Below, piece after piece: positions 13,312 to 20,656 of a stretch of DNA of 21,393 nt. The notes below the pieces were generated by a model, which worked only from the letters and a program-made list of their open reading frames with translations, was not told the origin of the DNA and did no database searches. Within the stretch, counting starts at the first letter, position 1; each line of letters opens with the position of its first letter. This DNA is from a virus. Where the stretch lies: the IMG/VR virus record IMGVR_UViG_3300042898_001207, positions 1 to 21,393 of that record, one strand, 5' to 3'. Position numbers and translations under genes: made by a program.

Positions 13312-15392
13312 CCAAGCAGCTCGGCAACGCAAAGAAAGCCAACGGCCAGTGGGTAGCAAGTTGCCCAGTACCAGGCCACGGCAAGGGCAATGGAGACAAG
13401 AATCCCAGCCTCTCCATCAGCATCAACGATGACGGCAAACCCTTGTTCCATTGCCACGGTGGGTGCACTCAGGAAGACGTCTTCAACACCATCAAGGACA
13501 TGAGACTGCTGCCGGAGCTGGAAGAGAGACCAGACCCGCTGGCAAACATCAAGCCATTGCCGCAAATCAGGTTCGATCAAGAGTGGGAATACCAGGACGA
13601 GGACCGCACCACGGTGTTCGTTAAGCAGCGCATGAAGATTGGAGAGTCGGGCAAGACATACCGCCTGTACAAGGTGGACCCTGATGGCCGCAGACATCCA
13701 ACCCTTGGAGACGCCAGAATAGTCCCCTACAAGTTGCCCGAACTGCTAGACGCGAAGACCGCGGGGCGCATCATTTATGTGGTGGAGGGCGAGAAGGCCG
13801 CAGACGCGCTGATAAGCATTGGCGTCACGGCCACAACGGCACACACCGGTGCGGGAAGCTGGCCCGAAGCCATTACAGAGTACTTCGCTGGCGCGAATGT
13901 GGTGATCGTGCCCGACAACGATCTGCCTGGCTGGCGCTACGCGCAGAAAGCCGTAGAAGCTATCCTGCCCATCGCCAAGAACGTCAAGGTTGTAGATTTA
14001 CAACTTCCGAAAACCGCCGAAGACGCCTACGAGTTCGTCCACCAATACAGCAAGCAAAGAGATGACCTTGTGGCACTGGTCAAGGCGGCGTTCAAGGTGA
14101 CCAGCATTGAGGATGTAACGGTTCCCGAAAGACTCAACGCGCTGAAGCTGGATGCGCCATCAAGTACAAAAAACAGCGAAATCTATACATCAGACGCAGA
14201 TCATGTAAAGAAACAGGCAGAAATTGAGCATGAGTTCGCGGGAGAGCCAATCACCAAGCAATCCCAAGCCAAAGAAGCCAAGCCGCCAAAGACAGTGAAC
14301 ATTGAGGCGTGGGACGACATCCAGGACGAGCCAGTCGAGTGGCTGATCCACGGCATTCTGCCCACCAAATCGTTCTCTGCCCTCTTCGGACCACCAGGCT
14401 CATTCAAGTCATTCATCGCACTCGATATGGCCGAGGCAATAGCCACAGGCAGGCCGTGGATGGGCAACCAAATAGAGAAGCAGGGCGCAGTCTTATATAT
14501 CTGCGGTGAGGGCTTTGGCGGTATGGGGGCGAGGATTAAGGCTTGTCAGATCCACCACAGCACGCCCAAAGGGGCGCCGATCTACGTCATCAGGCATCAG
14601 CTCAACCTCAGATCAAGCGCCGAGGACTTCAACGCGCTGATGATGGCCGTGGTCCAGTTGGTGGAGACAACGGGCATCGAGTTCCAGCTACTCATCATTG
14701 ACACCTTGGCAAGAGCCTTTGGCGGTGGCAATGAGAACGATTCAGACGCCATGGGTTCATTCATCACATCAATGGGCAAGATCCAAGAGTTCTTGGCCTG
14801 CGCATTGATGGTGCTGCACCACAGCGGGAAGGACTTAGCCAAAGGGTTGCGCGGTCACTCAAGCCTGCTTGGCGCCGTAGACACCCAGCTGGAGATCCTG
14901 CGGTTTGAGGATCAGGCCAAAGGAATCATCAGCCTCACCAAGCAGAAGGACGGCCAAGACGGCATCCGAATCGGGTTTGAGATGACCGAGGTGGAGATCA
15001 GCAGCTCAAGCCTGGGCTTTGATCCTGTGGTCAGCTTGGCGGTCCAAGCCAGCGATGAGGCCGTCAATCAGGCGCCAAAGAAGGCCAAGAACAACGCTAG
15101 AAAGGGACGCAATCAGTCAATTGCAATGGAGAGCCTTGGAAATGTAATTAAACAAAAAGGGATACAAAAAATAGTTGAAGGCAAGCTCAGGACGGTTGTC
15201 AATTTAGACGACTGGCGCACCGAATTCAGGTCAAAGAAGGGCGTCACAGACGACTCAGAGCTAAATGTAAGGAAAGCATTCGACAAGGCTTGGACTCGGG
15301 CGCAAGACGATTTGCACAAGTTTGGAGAAATTGGGATCAGAGACACATATGTGTGGCCGGAAACAAGCGATGAAGACAAAGATGCCTATTAA
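13293..15392 (+). CDS. Primase-helicase (CHC2-like zinc, TOPRIM, RecA-like ATPase)
   Basis: 699 residues. A primase-type zinc site uses C24, H29, C54 and C58 (SCPVPGH, then FHCHGGC). The TOPRIM domain follows: IIYVVEGEKAADAL with E166 and VPDNDLPG with D208 and D210. A linker of about 270-345 leads to a RecA/RepA-like helicase ATPase: Walker A GPPGSFKS (366-373), Walker B LLIIDT with D470, and LHHSGK (508-513) as a sensor. The C-terminus (about 605-690) looks like a DNA-binding appendage. It makes RNA primers and unwinds DNA, like T7 gp4 in arrangement though not in close sequence. The gene overlaps the methyltransferase end by 19 bases. Confidence 0.92.
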   Translation: MQAEQIAKQLGNAKKANGQWVASCPVPGHGKGNGDKNPSLSISINDDGKPLFHCHGGCTQEDVFNTIKDMRLLPELEERPDPLANIKPLPQIRFDQEWEYQDEDRTTVFVKQRMKIGESGKTYRLYKVDPDGRRHPTLGDARIVPYKLPELLDAKTAGRIIYVVEGEKAADALISIGVTATTAHTGAGSWPEAITEYFAGANVVIVPDNDLPGWRYAQKAVEAILPIAKNVKVVDLQLPKTAEDAYEFVHQYSKQRDDLVALVKAAFKVTSIEDVTVPERLNALKLDAPSSTKNSEIYTSDADHVKKQAEIEHEFAGEPITKQSQAKEAKPPKTVNIEAWDDIQDEPVEWLIHGILPTKSFSALFGPPGSFKSFIALDMAEAIATGRPWMGNQIEKQGAVLYICGEGFGGMGARIKACQIHHSTPKGAPIYVIRHQLNLRSSAEDFNALMMAVVQLVETTGIEFQLLIIDTLARAFGGGNENDSDAMGSFITSMGKIQEFLACALMVLHHSGKDLAKGLRGHSSLLGAVDTQLEILRFEDQAKGIISLTKQKDGQDGIRIGFEMTEVEISSSSLGFDPVVSLAVQASDEAVNQAPKKAKNNARKGRNQSIAMESLGNVIKQKGIQKIVEGKLRTVVNLDDWRTEFRSKKGVTDDSELNVRKAFDKAWTRAQDDLHKFGEIGIRDTYVWPETSDEDKDAY

Positions 15393-15423
15393 CAGCAAAT
15401 CTAATACTAAACGCATAAAAAAT

Positions 15424-15454
15424 GGAGACATTTGGACTTTGTCTCCTGTTTTTT
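15424..15454 (+). terminator. Intrinsic terminator after the primase-helicase gene
   Basis: GGAGACA (15424-15430) and TGTCTCC (15440-15446) form a perfect 7-pair stem with a 9-base loop; after TG, six T follow (15449-15454). The same 7-base word is reused in the repeats downstream. Confidence 0.75.
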
Positions 15455-15490
15455 GATGGATTGAAGAAAGTAGTGCAAAAGAATTGAAAT

Positions 15491-15510
15491 ATGGAGACAA
15501 ATGGAGACAA
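15491..15510 (+). repeat. Perfect tandem 10-base repeat (iteron-like)
   Basis: ATGGAGACAA occurs twice head to tail with no gap, a period of one helical turn. The core GGAGACA also forms the terminator stem (15424, inverse 15440) and recurs inverted at 15573-15579. The spacing suits a protein-binding site. Confidence 0.85.
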
Positions 15511-15591
15511 TGTCGCCGTTTGTCTCTGTCTCAGGCGACAAGACAAACCGAGAGTCTAAAGACTCGGAGGTTTGTCTCCTGTGATGTCGCC
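15504..15591 (+). promoter_or_regulatory. Structured leader with alternative hairpins
   Basis: GAGACAA (15504-15510) pairs with TTGTCTC (15520-15526). Further on, GGCGACA (15534-15540) plus AGACAAACC (15541-15549) pair with GGTTTGTCT (15569-15577) and TGTCGCC (15585-15591), with a 7-base bulge on the right arm and the inner palindrome AGTCTAAAGACT (15553-15564). TGTCGCC at 15511-15517 can pair with the same GGCGACA, so the two folds exclude each other. The ribosome-binding site AAGGAG (15610-15615) lies just after. This may be an attenuator, an operator or an origin. Confidence 0.6.
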
Positions 15592-15623
15592 GATAGCGTG
15601 TCACCAAGCAAGGAGAAACAAAA

Positions 15624-16307
15624 ATGGCAACGAAACAGAAAACGAGAAAACCGAATCAGCTTCCATTGGTGGAGCAGCCACATCCACCAGCAGATCCTTG
15701 GACGATTCACGTTCAAGCAAAGTTGGTGGAATTGGAGGCGGTGAAGACGGCCAGCGACAGGAAGTGGGGAGAAAATCGACTGATTACTTTAGTAGACAGT
15801 GACGTCAGAGAGAAATTCTGGATTCAGAACAGTCGAGTTCATCAGTTCATTGCGGCCAAAGATCAGATCAAGTTCGATTCTGCGGTGGCGTCCATGATCA
15901 GGGCGTTTGGCGTGTTGGACAACAAGGCAGCCGAAAAAGGATTCCAGCCAGCCGCAGAACAGATTCCGAGAATCGAGTGGGAGATGGGCAACGGACAGAT
16001 CATGGTGGTCACCAGAACGCAGGCCGAGGCTTTAGCAATCCAGACATCCAGAACAGATCTGCGCGATGAGCACATCTGGAGCATGGAGGAGTTAGAAGTC
16101 TTCATGATGGAGCCGATCGTTCAAGAGGTGATAAAGATCAAAGCGATGATCCCGACAGCACAAGTCACCAAGTTCAGCTCAACCAAGCTGGGTGGCGAAA
16201 CAGGATTTGATGACTTTGAAAATGACCTGACATTCAGCGACAATGAGCCTACCGAGTTCAAGTTCAACTCAAAAGCAGCAGAGAGGTTCAAACATGGGAC
16301 AAATTAA
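15624..16307 (+). CDS. Unknown phage protein upstream of the terminase genes
   Basis: 227 residues. AAGGAG lies 8 bases before ATG 15624. The N-terminus is basic (MATKQKTRKPNQLP), followed by a helical, mixed-charge middle (RLITLVDSDVREKFW, then DQIKFDSAVASMIRAFGVL) and an acidic, Phe-containing C-terminal stretch (FDDFENDLTFSDNEP). No domain is recognised. Its position at the head of the packaging unit, directly behind the structured leader, suggests it is separately controlled and may act in the late switch or packaging. Its 3' end overlaps a 28-residue micro-ORF by 14 bases. Confidence 0.85.
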   Translation: MATKQKTRKPNQLPLVEQPHPPADPWTIHVQAKLVELEAVKTASDRKWGENRLITLVDSDVREKFWIQNSRVHQFIAAKDQIKFDSAVASMIRAFGVLDNKAAEKGFQPAAEQIPRIEWEMGNGQIMVVTRTQAEALAIQTSRTDLRDEHIWSMEELEVFMMEPIVQEVIKIKAMIPTAQVTKFSSTKLGGETGFDDFENDLTFSDNEPTEFKFNSKAAERFKHGTN

Positions 16308-16380
16308 GCTATTGGCGGCTTTAATCCGCGAGAAGGTGCTGGCGGTTGTCCAGCGCGTCAAAACGGCTTTAAAGGGCTGA
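16294..16380 (+). CDS. 28-residue amphipathic micro-ORF
   Basis: Reads MGQIKLLAALIREKVLAVV and continues QRVKTALKG. GAGAGG 7 bases before the ATG serves as ribosome-binding site. The spacing of hydrophobic and basic residues gives one amphipathic helix. It overlaps the gene before by 14 bases and ends 3 bases before the small terminase start. It may be a real microprotein or a coupling ORF for small-terminase translation. Confidence 0.4.
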   Translation: MGQIKLLAALIREKVLAVVQRVKTALKG

Positions 16381-16383
16381 GAG

Positions 16384-16812
16384 ATGCCTGGAAGACCTAA
16401 GTTCAGACAAGACATGGCATTGCTTGAGCAATTGCCAGATGACATGATCGTCAGCATGTTTGAGGATGGCCGGTCACAGACACAGATCTGCTACGAGCTG
16501 GGTATCGGGCGCAGAGCGCTAGAGCAATGGATGGAGGATGCCGATCCCCATATAATTGCGCGTGCGCGCGCGAAAGCCGCCGATAAGCTCGCGGTGGAGA
16601 CTATGGACATCGCGGACAGCATGGCCGACAGCAATCCGCAGCGCGATGTCCAGCGCATCCGCACTCGGCAATGGTTGGCCGAAAGGTGGGATCAGAAAAC
16701 TTATGGCCTACAAAAGCAGGCGCAAGTGACGATCAACATGCAGGACCTGCGCATCGATGCACTGCGCCACGTCGAGGTCATCGACGACTTATCCACAGGG
16801 GAAGAGGCATGA
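16384..16812 (+). CDS. terS: Terminase small subunit
   Basis: 142 residues. Residues about 18-50 contain a helix-turn-helix (MIVSMFEDGRSQTQICYELG then IGRRALEQWM) like Sf6-type small terminases, followed by a long helical segment (about 55-105) for oligomerisation and a C-terminal strand-rich tail (ITVNMQ-like, DLRIDALR). It binds the packaging site and loads the large subunit. It lies directly upstream of the large terminase, separated by the non-coding region. A perfect DnaA box (16789-16797) lies inside its 3' end. Confidence 0.85.
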   Translation: MPGRPKFRQDMALLEQLPDDMIVSMFEDGRSQTQICYELGIGRRALEQWMEDADPHIIARARAKAADKLAVETMDIADSMADSNPQRDVQRIRTRQWLAERWDQKTYGLQKQAQVTINMQDLRIDALRHVEVIDDLSTGEEA

Positions 16813-16991
16813 TTGGCGGCTTGGCCTGTGGACAACTGGCATTTGCCGAGGTTGCGCATGTATAACCTGTGCGCAACACCTTGCGTGGTTAACATAATGG
16901 ACATCGTATAAAGCCGACAAATGCGCACAAATACACAAAGTCCAATAGAATCAACGACTTACGCCAGTTCTGCGTCTGGAAGTTGTCCACA
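16789..16991. other. Candidate replication origin: DnaA-like boxes and dyad
   Basis: TTATCCACA at 16789-16797 matches the DnaA consensus perfectly. TGTGGACAACT (16827-16837) and AGTTGTCCACA (16981-16991) are perfect inverted copies and contain TTGTCCACA, one base from consensus. Between them lies a dyad, GTTGCGCA (16851-16858) and TGCGCAAC (16870-16877), a third TGCGCA at 16922, and a relatively AT-rich stretch at about 16888-16960. No protein-coding gene of note fits in 16813-17093. A regulatory or packaging role is the alternative. Confidence 0.45.
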
Positions 16992-17005
16992 TACGCCGAA
17001 GGTAC

Positions 17006-17063
17006 TCACCCGCTGGCCGCGGCGGCTCGACCCCCCCCATCGCTCGGCGCGGCGGGGGCGGCT
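17006..17063. other. GC-rich C8/G5 tract, candidate packaging (cos/pac) site
   Basis: An extreme GC-rich patch between the terminase genes contains eight consecutive C (17031-17038) flanked by GGCCGCGGCGG and GGCGCGGCGGGGGCGG. The C and G tracts can pair. Packaging sites often lie near terS and terL, but nothing here proves it. Confidence 0.3.
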
Positions 17064-17093
17064 GATGGTGCACCCTAAGAGACAGCGAAACCC

Positions 17094-18563
17094 ATGACCC
17101 ACCCCCCTACCCCCACTACGCAAGCCGCCAAGCCGCCCAAAAAAAAATTGGCCACAGCACCCGATAACCCATTTGTGGAATTCGTCAAGCTCTACAAAAA
17201 CAACCCTGTGCTCTTTGTCCGCGAGGTGTTAAACACTGAGCCTGATGGCTGGCAGATTGAGTTCCTTAATCACATTGCGGCAGGCAACCGCCGCATCTCG
17301 GTCAGATCCGGCCATGGCGTTGGGAAATCTACGGCCAGCGCTTGGGCGATGCTCTGGTATCTGTTCCTGCGCTTCCCTGTCAAGATCGTGGTGACGGCGC
17401 CAACATCCAGCCAGTTGTATGACGCCTTGTTTGCGGAGGTCAAGAGATGGGTGAAGGTGTTGCCGCCGATGTTGCAGGACCAGCTTGAGGTGAAGCAGGA
17501 CCGCATTGAGATGAAGAGCGCCAACAATGAGGCGTTTATCTCAGCCAGGACATCCAGAGCCGAGCAGCCCGAAGCCTTACAGGGGGTTCACAGTGACAAC
17601 GTGATGTTGGTGGCTGACGAGGCCAGCGGTATACCTGAGCAGGTATTTGAGGCTGCGGCTGGCTCGATGTCTGGACACGCTGCCGTCACTCTGTTGCTGG
17701 GCAACCCTGTGCGGTCCAGCGGTTTCTTCTTTGACACGCACAACCGTTTGACGGCTGACTGGATCACGATGAAGGTGTCTTGCGCCGACTCTCCGAGGGT
17801 CAGCGAAGCCTACATTGAGGAGATGAAGGCGCGTTACGGCGAGGAGAGTAATGCTTACAGGATTCGCGTCTTGGGTGAATTTCCGAGGAGTGACGACGAT
17901 ACCGTCATCCCGATGGAGTTGCTTGAATTGGCGACACAGCGGGATGTGGAAGCGAGTAAGCACGCACCTCTTGTGTGGGGCTTGGATGTGGCGCGGTTTG
18001 GCTCGGACAGGTCTGCTCTGTGCAAGCGGCAGGGGAATGCGGTGGTGGAGCCGATCAAGACGTGGAAGAACTTGGACCTGATGCAGCTCACAGGTGCAGT
18101 CGTGGCCGAGTATGAGATCCTCGTCCCCAGCCAGCGGCCACAAGAGATTCTGGTGGACTCGATTGGTTTGGGCGCCGGCGTTGTTGATCGGTTGAAAGAG
18201 TTGGGTTTGCCTGCTCGCGGCATCAACGTGGCCGAGTCACCGGCCATGGGCGGGACTTATCGGAATTTGAAGGCTGAACTGTGGCACAAGGCCAAGGCGT
18301 GGCTTGAGCAGCGGGACTGTCGGATGCCTAAAGATGAGGCGTTGATTGCTGAATTGGCGGCTGTGCGTTATTCGTTCACCTCCAGCGGGAAGATCCAGAT
18401 CGAGGGTAAGGATGAATTGAAGAAGCGCGGGATGTCGTCGCCGGACAGGGCTGATGCTTTTTGTTTGACGTTTGCCTCTGACGCGGTGATTGGGATGTAC
18501 GGCTCGGCTGCCTCGACCAAGTGGAATCAGCCACTGCGCAGAAACTTGCCACGGGTTGCATAA
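17094..18563 (+). CDS. terL: Terminase large subunit
   Basis: 489 residues. ATPase domain: Walker A GHGVGKST (73-80), Walker B VMLVADE with D175 and E176, and a coupling motif near LLGNPVRSSG. Nuclease domain of RNase H-like fold: GLDVARFGSDRS with D298, VDSIGLGAG with D355, and SPDRADAF with D451 and D454 as metal ligands. It cuts concatemers and drives DNA into the prohead. ATG 17094 is the only plausible start because an in-frame TAA lies 18 bases upstream; the ribosome-binding site is weak. The N-terminus is a Pro/Lys-rich, low-complexity stretch with nine A at 17139-17147. Confidence 0.96.
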   Translation: MTHPPTPTTQAAKPPKKKLATAPDNPFVEFVKLYKNNPVLFVREVLNTEPDGWQIEFLNHIAAGNRRISVRSGHGVGKSTASAWAMLWYLFLRFPVKIVVTAPTSSQLYDALFAEVKRWVKVLPPMLQDQLEVKQDRIEMKSANNEAFISARTSRAEQPEALQGVHSDNVMLVADEASGIPEQVFEAAAGSMSGHAAVTLLLGNPVRSSGFFFDTHNRLTADWITMKVSCADSPRVSEAYIEEMKARYGEESNAYRIRVLGEFPRSDDDTVIPMELLELATQRDVEASKHAPLVWGLDVARFGSDRSALCKRQGNAVVEPIKTWKNLDLMQLTGAVVAEYEILVPSQRPQEILVDSIGLGAGVVDRLKELGLPARGINVAESPAMGGTYRNLKAELWHKAKAWLEQRDCRMPKDEALIAELAAVRYSFTSSGKIQIEGKDELKKRGMSSPDRADAFCLTFASDAVIGMYGSAASTKWNQPLRRNLPRVA

Positions 18564-18592
18564 TTAGTTAATTCTTTAAGGGAGTGATTCAA

Positions 18593-18787
18593 ATGAAGAT
18601 GACAAAGGCACAAAAGAAGGTTGGCAAGGTGATGGGCGAGTACAAGGCTGGCAAGCTGCACTCTGGCAAGGGCGGCAAGGTTGTGAAGAATCCTCGCCAA
18701 GCCGTGGCTATTGCAATGAGCGAAGCCAAGATGCCTATGCGTGGTGCTCGCACTGCCAAGAACATGAAGACAAAGGGGATGCGTTGA
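18593..18787 (+). CDS. Small Lys-rich protein (DUF6496-like)
   Basis: 64 residues from ATG 18593, 8 bases after AAGGGAG (18578-18584); a GTG at 18584 lies inside that ribosome-binding site. The pattern GKVMGEYKAGKLHSGKGGK, then VVKNPRQAVAIAMSEA matches small phage proteins I recall as DUF6496-like (recollection, unchecked). It is strongly basic, perhaps DNA-associated or a minor virion component. It overlaps the next gene by one base (TGATG). Confidence 0.75.
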   Translation: MKMTKAQKKVGKVMGEYKAGKLHSGKGGKVVKNPRQAVAIAMSEAKMPMRGARTAKNMKTKGMR

Positions 18788-19272
18788 TGGCTACTTTAAA
18801 GCGCACCATGGATCAAGCCATGGACAAAGACGAGGGCTATGAGGGCGGCGATGAGGGCGAGAGCTGCCCCATGGCGACTCAAGACATCACGTTGAATCTG
18901 AAGAATCGCGGCAAGGCGATTGATTCTGCCGACTACGGTCCTGAGAATCCCAAGCTGCCCAATAAGCAGTTCTGGATGAAGATGGCTGATGAGTGGAAAG
19001 TGTCTGAGGATGACGCGAAGATGAGCTTGTGCGGGAACTGCGCGGCGTTCAATCAGGAAGAGTCGATGCTTGAGTGCATTGCTGATGGCATTGGCGACGA
19101 GGGCGACCCTTGGGCCATGATTGACGCTGGCGACTTGGGCTACTGCGAGATCTTTGACTTTAAGTGCGCGTCCAGCCGTACCTGCTCGGCTTGGGTCGTG
19201 AAGGAAGAGGGCGAAGATGAAGAGCCTAAGTCTTTGTTGACTATCAAGATTGGGGTCAAAGGTGAAAAGTAA
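18787..19272 (+). CDS. Cys-rich acidic protein, unknown function
   Basis: 161 residues from ATG 18787. The first half is acidic and Asp/Glu/Gly-rich (DEGYEGGDEGES). Cysteines cluster at LCGNCAAF (C-x2-C), LECIADG, GYCEIFDFKC and SRTCSAW, giving six Cys in about 60 residues, enough for one Fe-S or Zn site. The spacing is loosely like high-potential iron-sulfur proteins but no confident match is made. It sits between terminase and portal, where I recall such proteins in environmental phages. It could be a metal-binding minor structural protein. Confidence 0.75.
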   Translation: MATLKRTMDQAMDKDEGYEGGDEGESCPMATQDITLNLKNRGKAIDSADYGPENPKLPNKQFWMKMADEWKVSEDDAKMSLCGNCAAFNQEESMLECIADGIGDEGDPWAMIDAGDLGYCEIFDFKCASSRTCSAWVVKEEGEDEEPKSLLTIKIGVKGEK

Positions 19273-19429
19273 GCCTGGACTTTATTCAAACATCCAAGCC
19301 AAGAGAGCGCGGATCGCGGCTGGCTCTGGTGAGAAGATGAACAAGCCTGGCACGAAGGCGGCGCCAAGTGCTGCTGACTTCAGGGCGGCGGCCAAGACGG
19401 CCAAGAAGCCAAAGAAGCCGGCCAAGTGA
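19262..19429 (+). CDS. 55-residue basic protein (GTG start)
   Basis: Begins MKSKPGLYSNIQAKRARI and continues AAGSGEKMNKPGTKAAP, ending KKPKKPAK. It overlaps the previous gene by 11 bases, and its stop overlaps the next GTG (GTGA). The G-L-Y-x-N-I-x-A-K-R, then G-S-G-E-K-M-x-K-P-G-x-K pattern is a short phage protein pattern that I recall as widespread but without known function. It is highly basic, so DNA binding is possible. Confidence 0.75.
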   Translation: MKSKPGLYSNIQAKRARIAAGSGEKMNKPGTKAAPSAADFRAAAKTAKKPKKPAK

Positions 19430-20124
19430 TTGCGCCGATTTGCATTTCAACAGTCAACGGCAAAGGTTTGCGGGTGATGCTCACAAGCATTGCCGAGTAC
19501 TGTCCCGAAGTGCCTGTCTATTTGCGCGGTCCAGAGTCCATTATTGGCGGCTATGACACTGACCTGAAGATCTTTGGCACGCCGCGCAATTTTGGCGAAG
19601 ATTACAACGACGTCATGGACCGCGCCTTTGCTGACGGCTTTGACTCTGTGATCTGCGCCAATGACGATATTGTCCTGACGCCCACCAGCTACAAGCATTT
19701 GCTGGAAGACGTGGCGCAGTTGAAGGCCGAGACTGGTGAGCCTGTTGGCTGGGTGGCGGCAAGATGTGACGCTGCGCCGCCTGTGCAAAATGTGCGAAGC
19801 AATCCCTTTGGGCAGGAGCTGCACTACTTCAAGTACCCATATGAAGACGCCATTGTCCCCATGGAGGTGCTGAGTCCCATCTTTTCATGGATTGGCCGCG
19901 ATGCGTGGGAGTGCTTCAAGTTTCCCCCTTTGAACTGGTACTCGGATGATGTGCACTGCGAGGATCTGCGTGCCGCTGGCTTTCATCATTACTTGAGCCG
20001 GTCTTATGTGCACCATGTTGGCAGCCAGACAATTGGCTTGAATGGCGAGAGACTGATCCAGCAGGCCGTGCCGTGGATTCGTAAGAACAGGCCGCAATAT
20101 GCAAAAGACTGGTTTGGTTCTTAA
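19426..20124 (+). CDS. Glycosyltransferase-like protein (GT-A fold)
   Basis: 232 residues from GTG 19426, which overlaps the previous stop. Features point to a family-2-like GT-A fold: PICISTVNGKGLRVML opening strand, NFGEDYNDVMDRAFADGFD helix, then VICANDDIVL with the metal/nucleotide-binding DD (80-81), and a second acidic cluster WYSDDVHCEDL (171-181) followed by SRSYVHHVGS, typical of the acceptor end. It would transfer a sugar, but donor and acceptor are unknown. It is paired with a methyltransferase gene (26-base overlap), suggesting a two-step modification. Confidence 0.7.
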   Translation: MIAPICISTVNGKGLRVMLTSIAEYCPEVPVYLRGPESIIGGYDTDLKIFGTPRNFGEDYNDVMDRAFADGFDSVICANDDIVLTPTSYKHLLEDVAQLKAETGEPVGWVAARCDAAPPVQNVRSNPFGQELHYFKYPYEDAIVPMEVLSPIFSWIGRDAWECFKFPPLNWYSDDVHCEDLRAAGFHHYLSRSYVHHVGSQTIGLNGERLIQQAVPWIRKNRPQYAKDWFGS

Positions 20125-20656
20125 TCTCGGCTCTGGCAAGGACGCTAGGGCTGACTGCATCAATGCTGACATCCGCAGTGATGTTGGCGCCGACTGGGTT
20201 GTCGATATTTCCAAACTGTCCTATGGCGAGGTGGTCGAGCACGGCGGCCAACAGATCAGCATCAAGCCTTTTTGCTTTGAAAAGATTCTGGCGTTTGACG
20301 TGCTGGAGCACATCCCCGACCTGGTGAAGGCCATGACCAACTGCCGCGACCTGCTGGTCGATGGCGGCGAGATGCACATCCATGTCCCCTATGAGTTGAG
20401 CCATGGCGCGTGGCAAGACCCGACACATGTGAGGGCGTTTAACGAGAAGTCTTGGATTTACTACTGCGACTGGGCGTGGTATTTGGGCTGGAAGGGTTCG
20501 CGGTTTGAGATGACTCATTTGGAAATGCGTCTCAGCGAGTATGGTGCGGGACTAAAATTGCCGCAAGATGAGGTGATGCGTTTGCCTCGCGCAGTTGAAT
20601 CCATGTATGTTGTTTTGAAGAAAGTGCCTTATGAAGACACCGGCGTGGCAGCGTAA
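20099..20656 (+). CDS. Class I SAM-dependent methyltransferase
   Basis: 185 residues. SAM motif I VLNLGSGKDARADCINADI (7-25) with N9, G11 and G13, acidic residue near 24, motif IV ILAFDVLEHIPD (63-74), and LVDGGEMHIHVP (86-97). The stretch HGAWQDPTHVRAFNEKSW resembles small-molecule or sugar methyltransferases found beside glycosyltransferases. It probably methylates a sugar or other small acceptor and not DNA, since DNA methyltransferase motifs are absent. It starts inside the glycosyltransferase gene and its end overlaps the next gene by 26 bases. Confidence 0.85.
   Translation: MQKTGLVLNLGSGKDARADCINADIRSDVGADWVVDISKLSYGEVVEHGGQQISIKPFCFEKILAFDVLEHIPDLVKAMTNCRDLLVDGGEMHIHVPYELSHGAWQDPTHVRAFNEKSWIYYCDWAWYLGWKGSRFEMTHLEMRLSEYGAGLKLPQDEVMRLPRAVESMYVVLKKVPYEDTGVAA

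Noticed and set aside
16809-16865. 18-codon frame starting at the end of the small terminase gene
   Set aside because: Too short, no ribosome-binding site, and it crosses the DnaA-box-like site and dyad region.
16888-16916. Promoter with TATAAA (about 16908) before the large terminase
   Set aside because: No -35 box at suitable spacing; kept only as a possible AT-rich part of the origin candidate.
17139-17147. Nine-A run near the start of the large terminase gene as a slippage site
   Set aside because: The normal frame gives an intact terminase and no alternative product is evident; probably just a Lys-rich linker.
17577-18143. 188-codon minus-strand frame
   Set aside because: Antisense to the large terminase, covering its catalytic motifs; no start signals.
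19916-20518. 200-codon minus-strand frame
   Set aside because: Antisense to the glycosyltransferase-like and methyltransferase genes, with no supporting signals.
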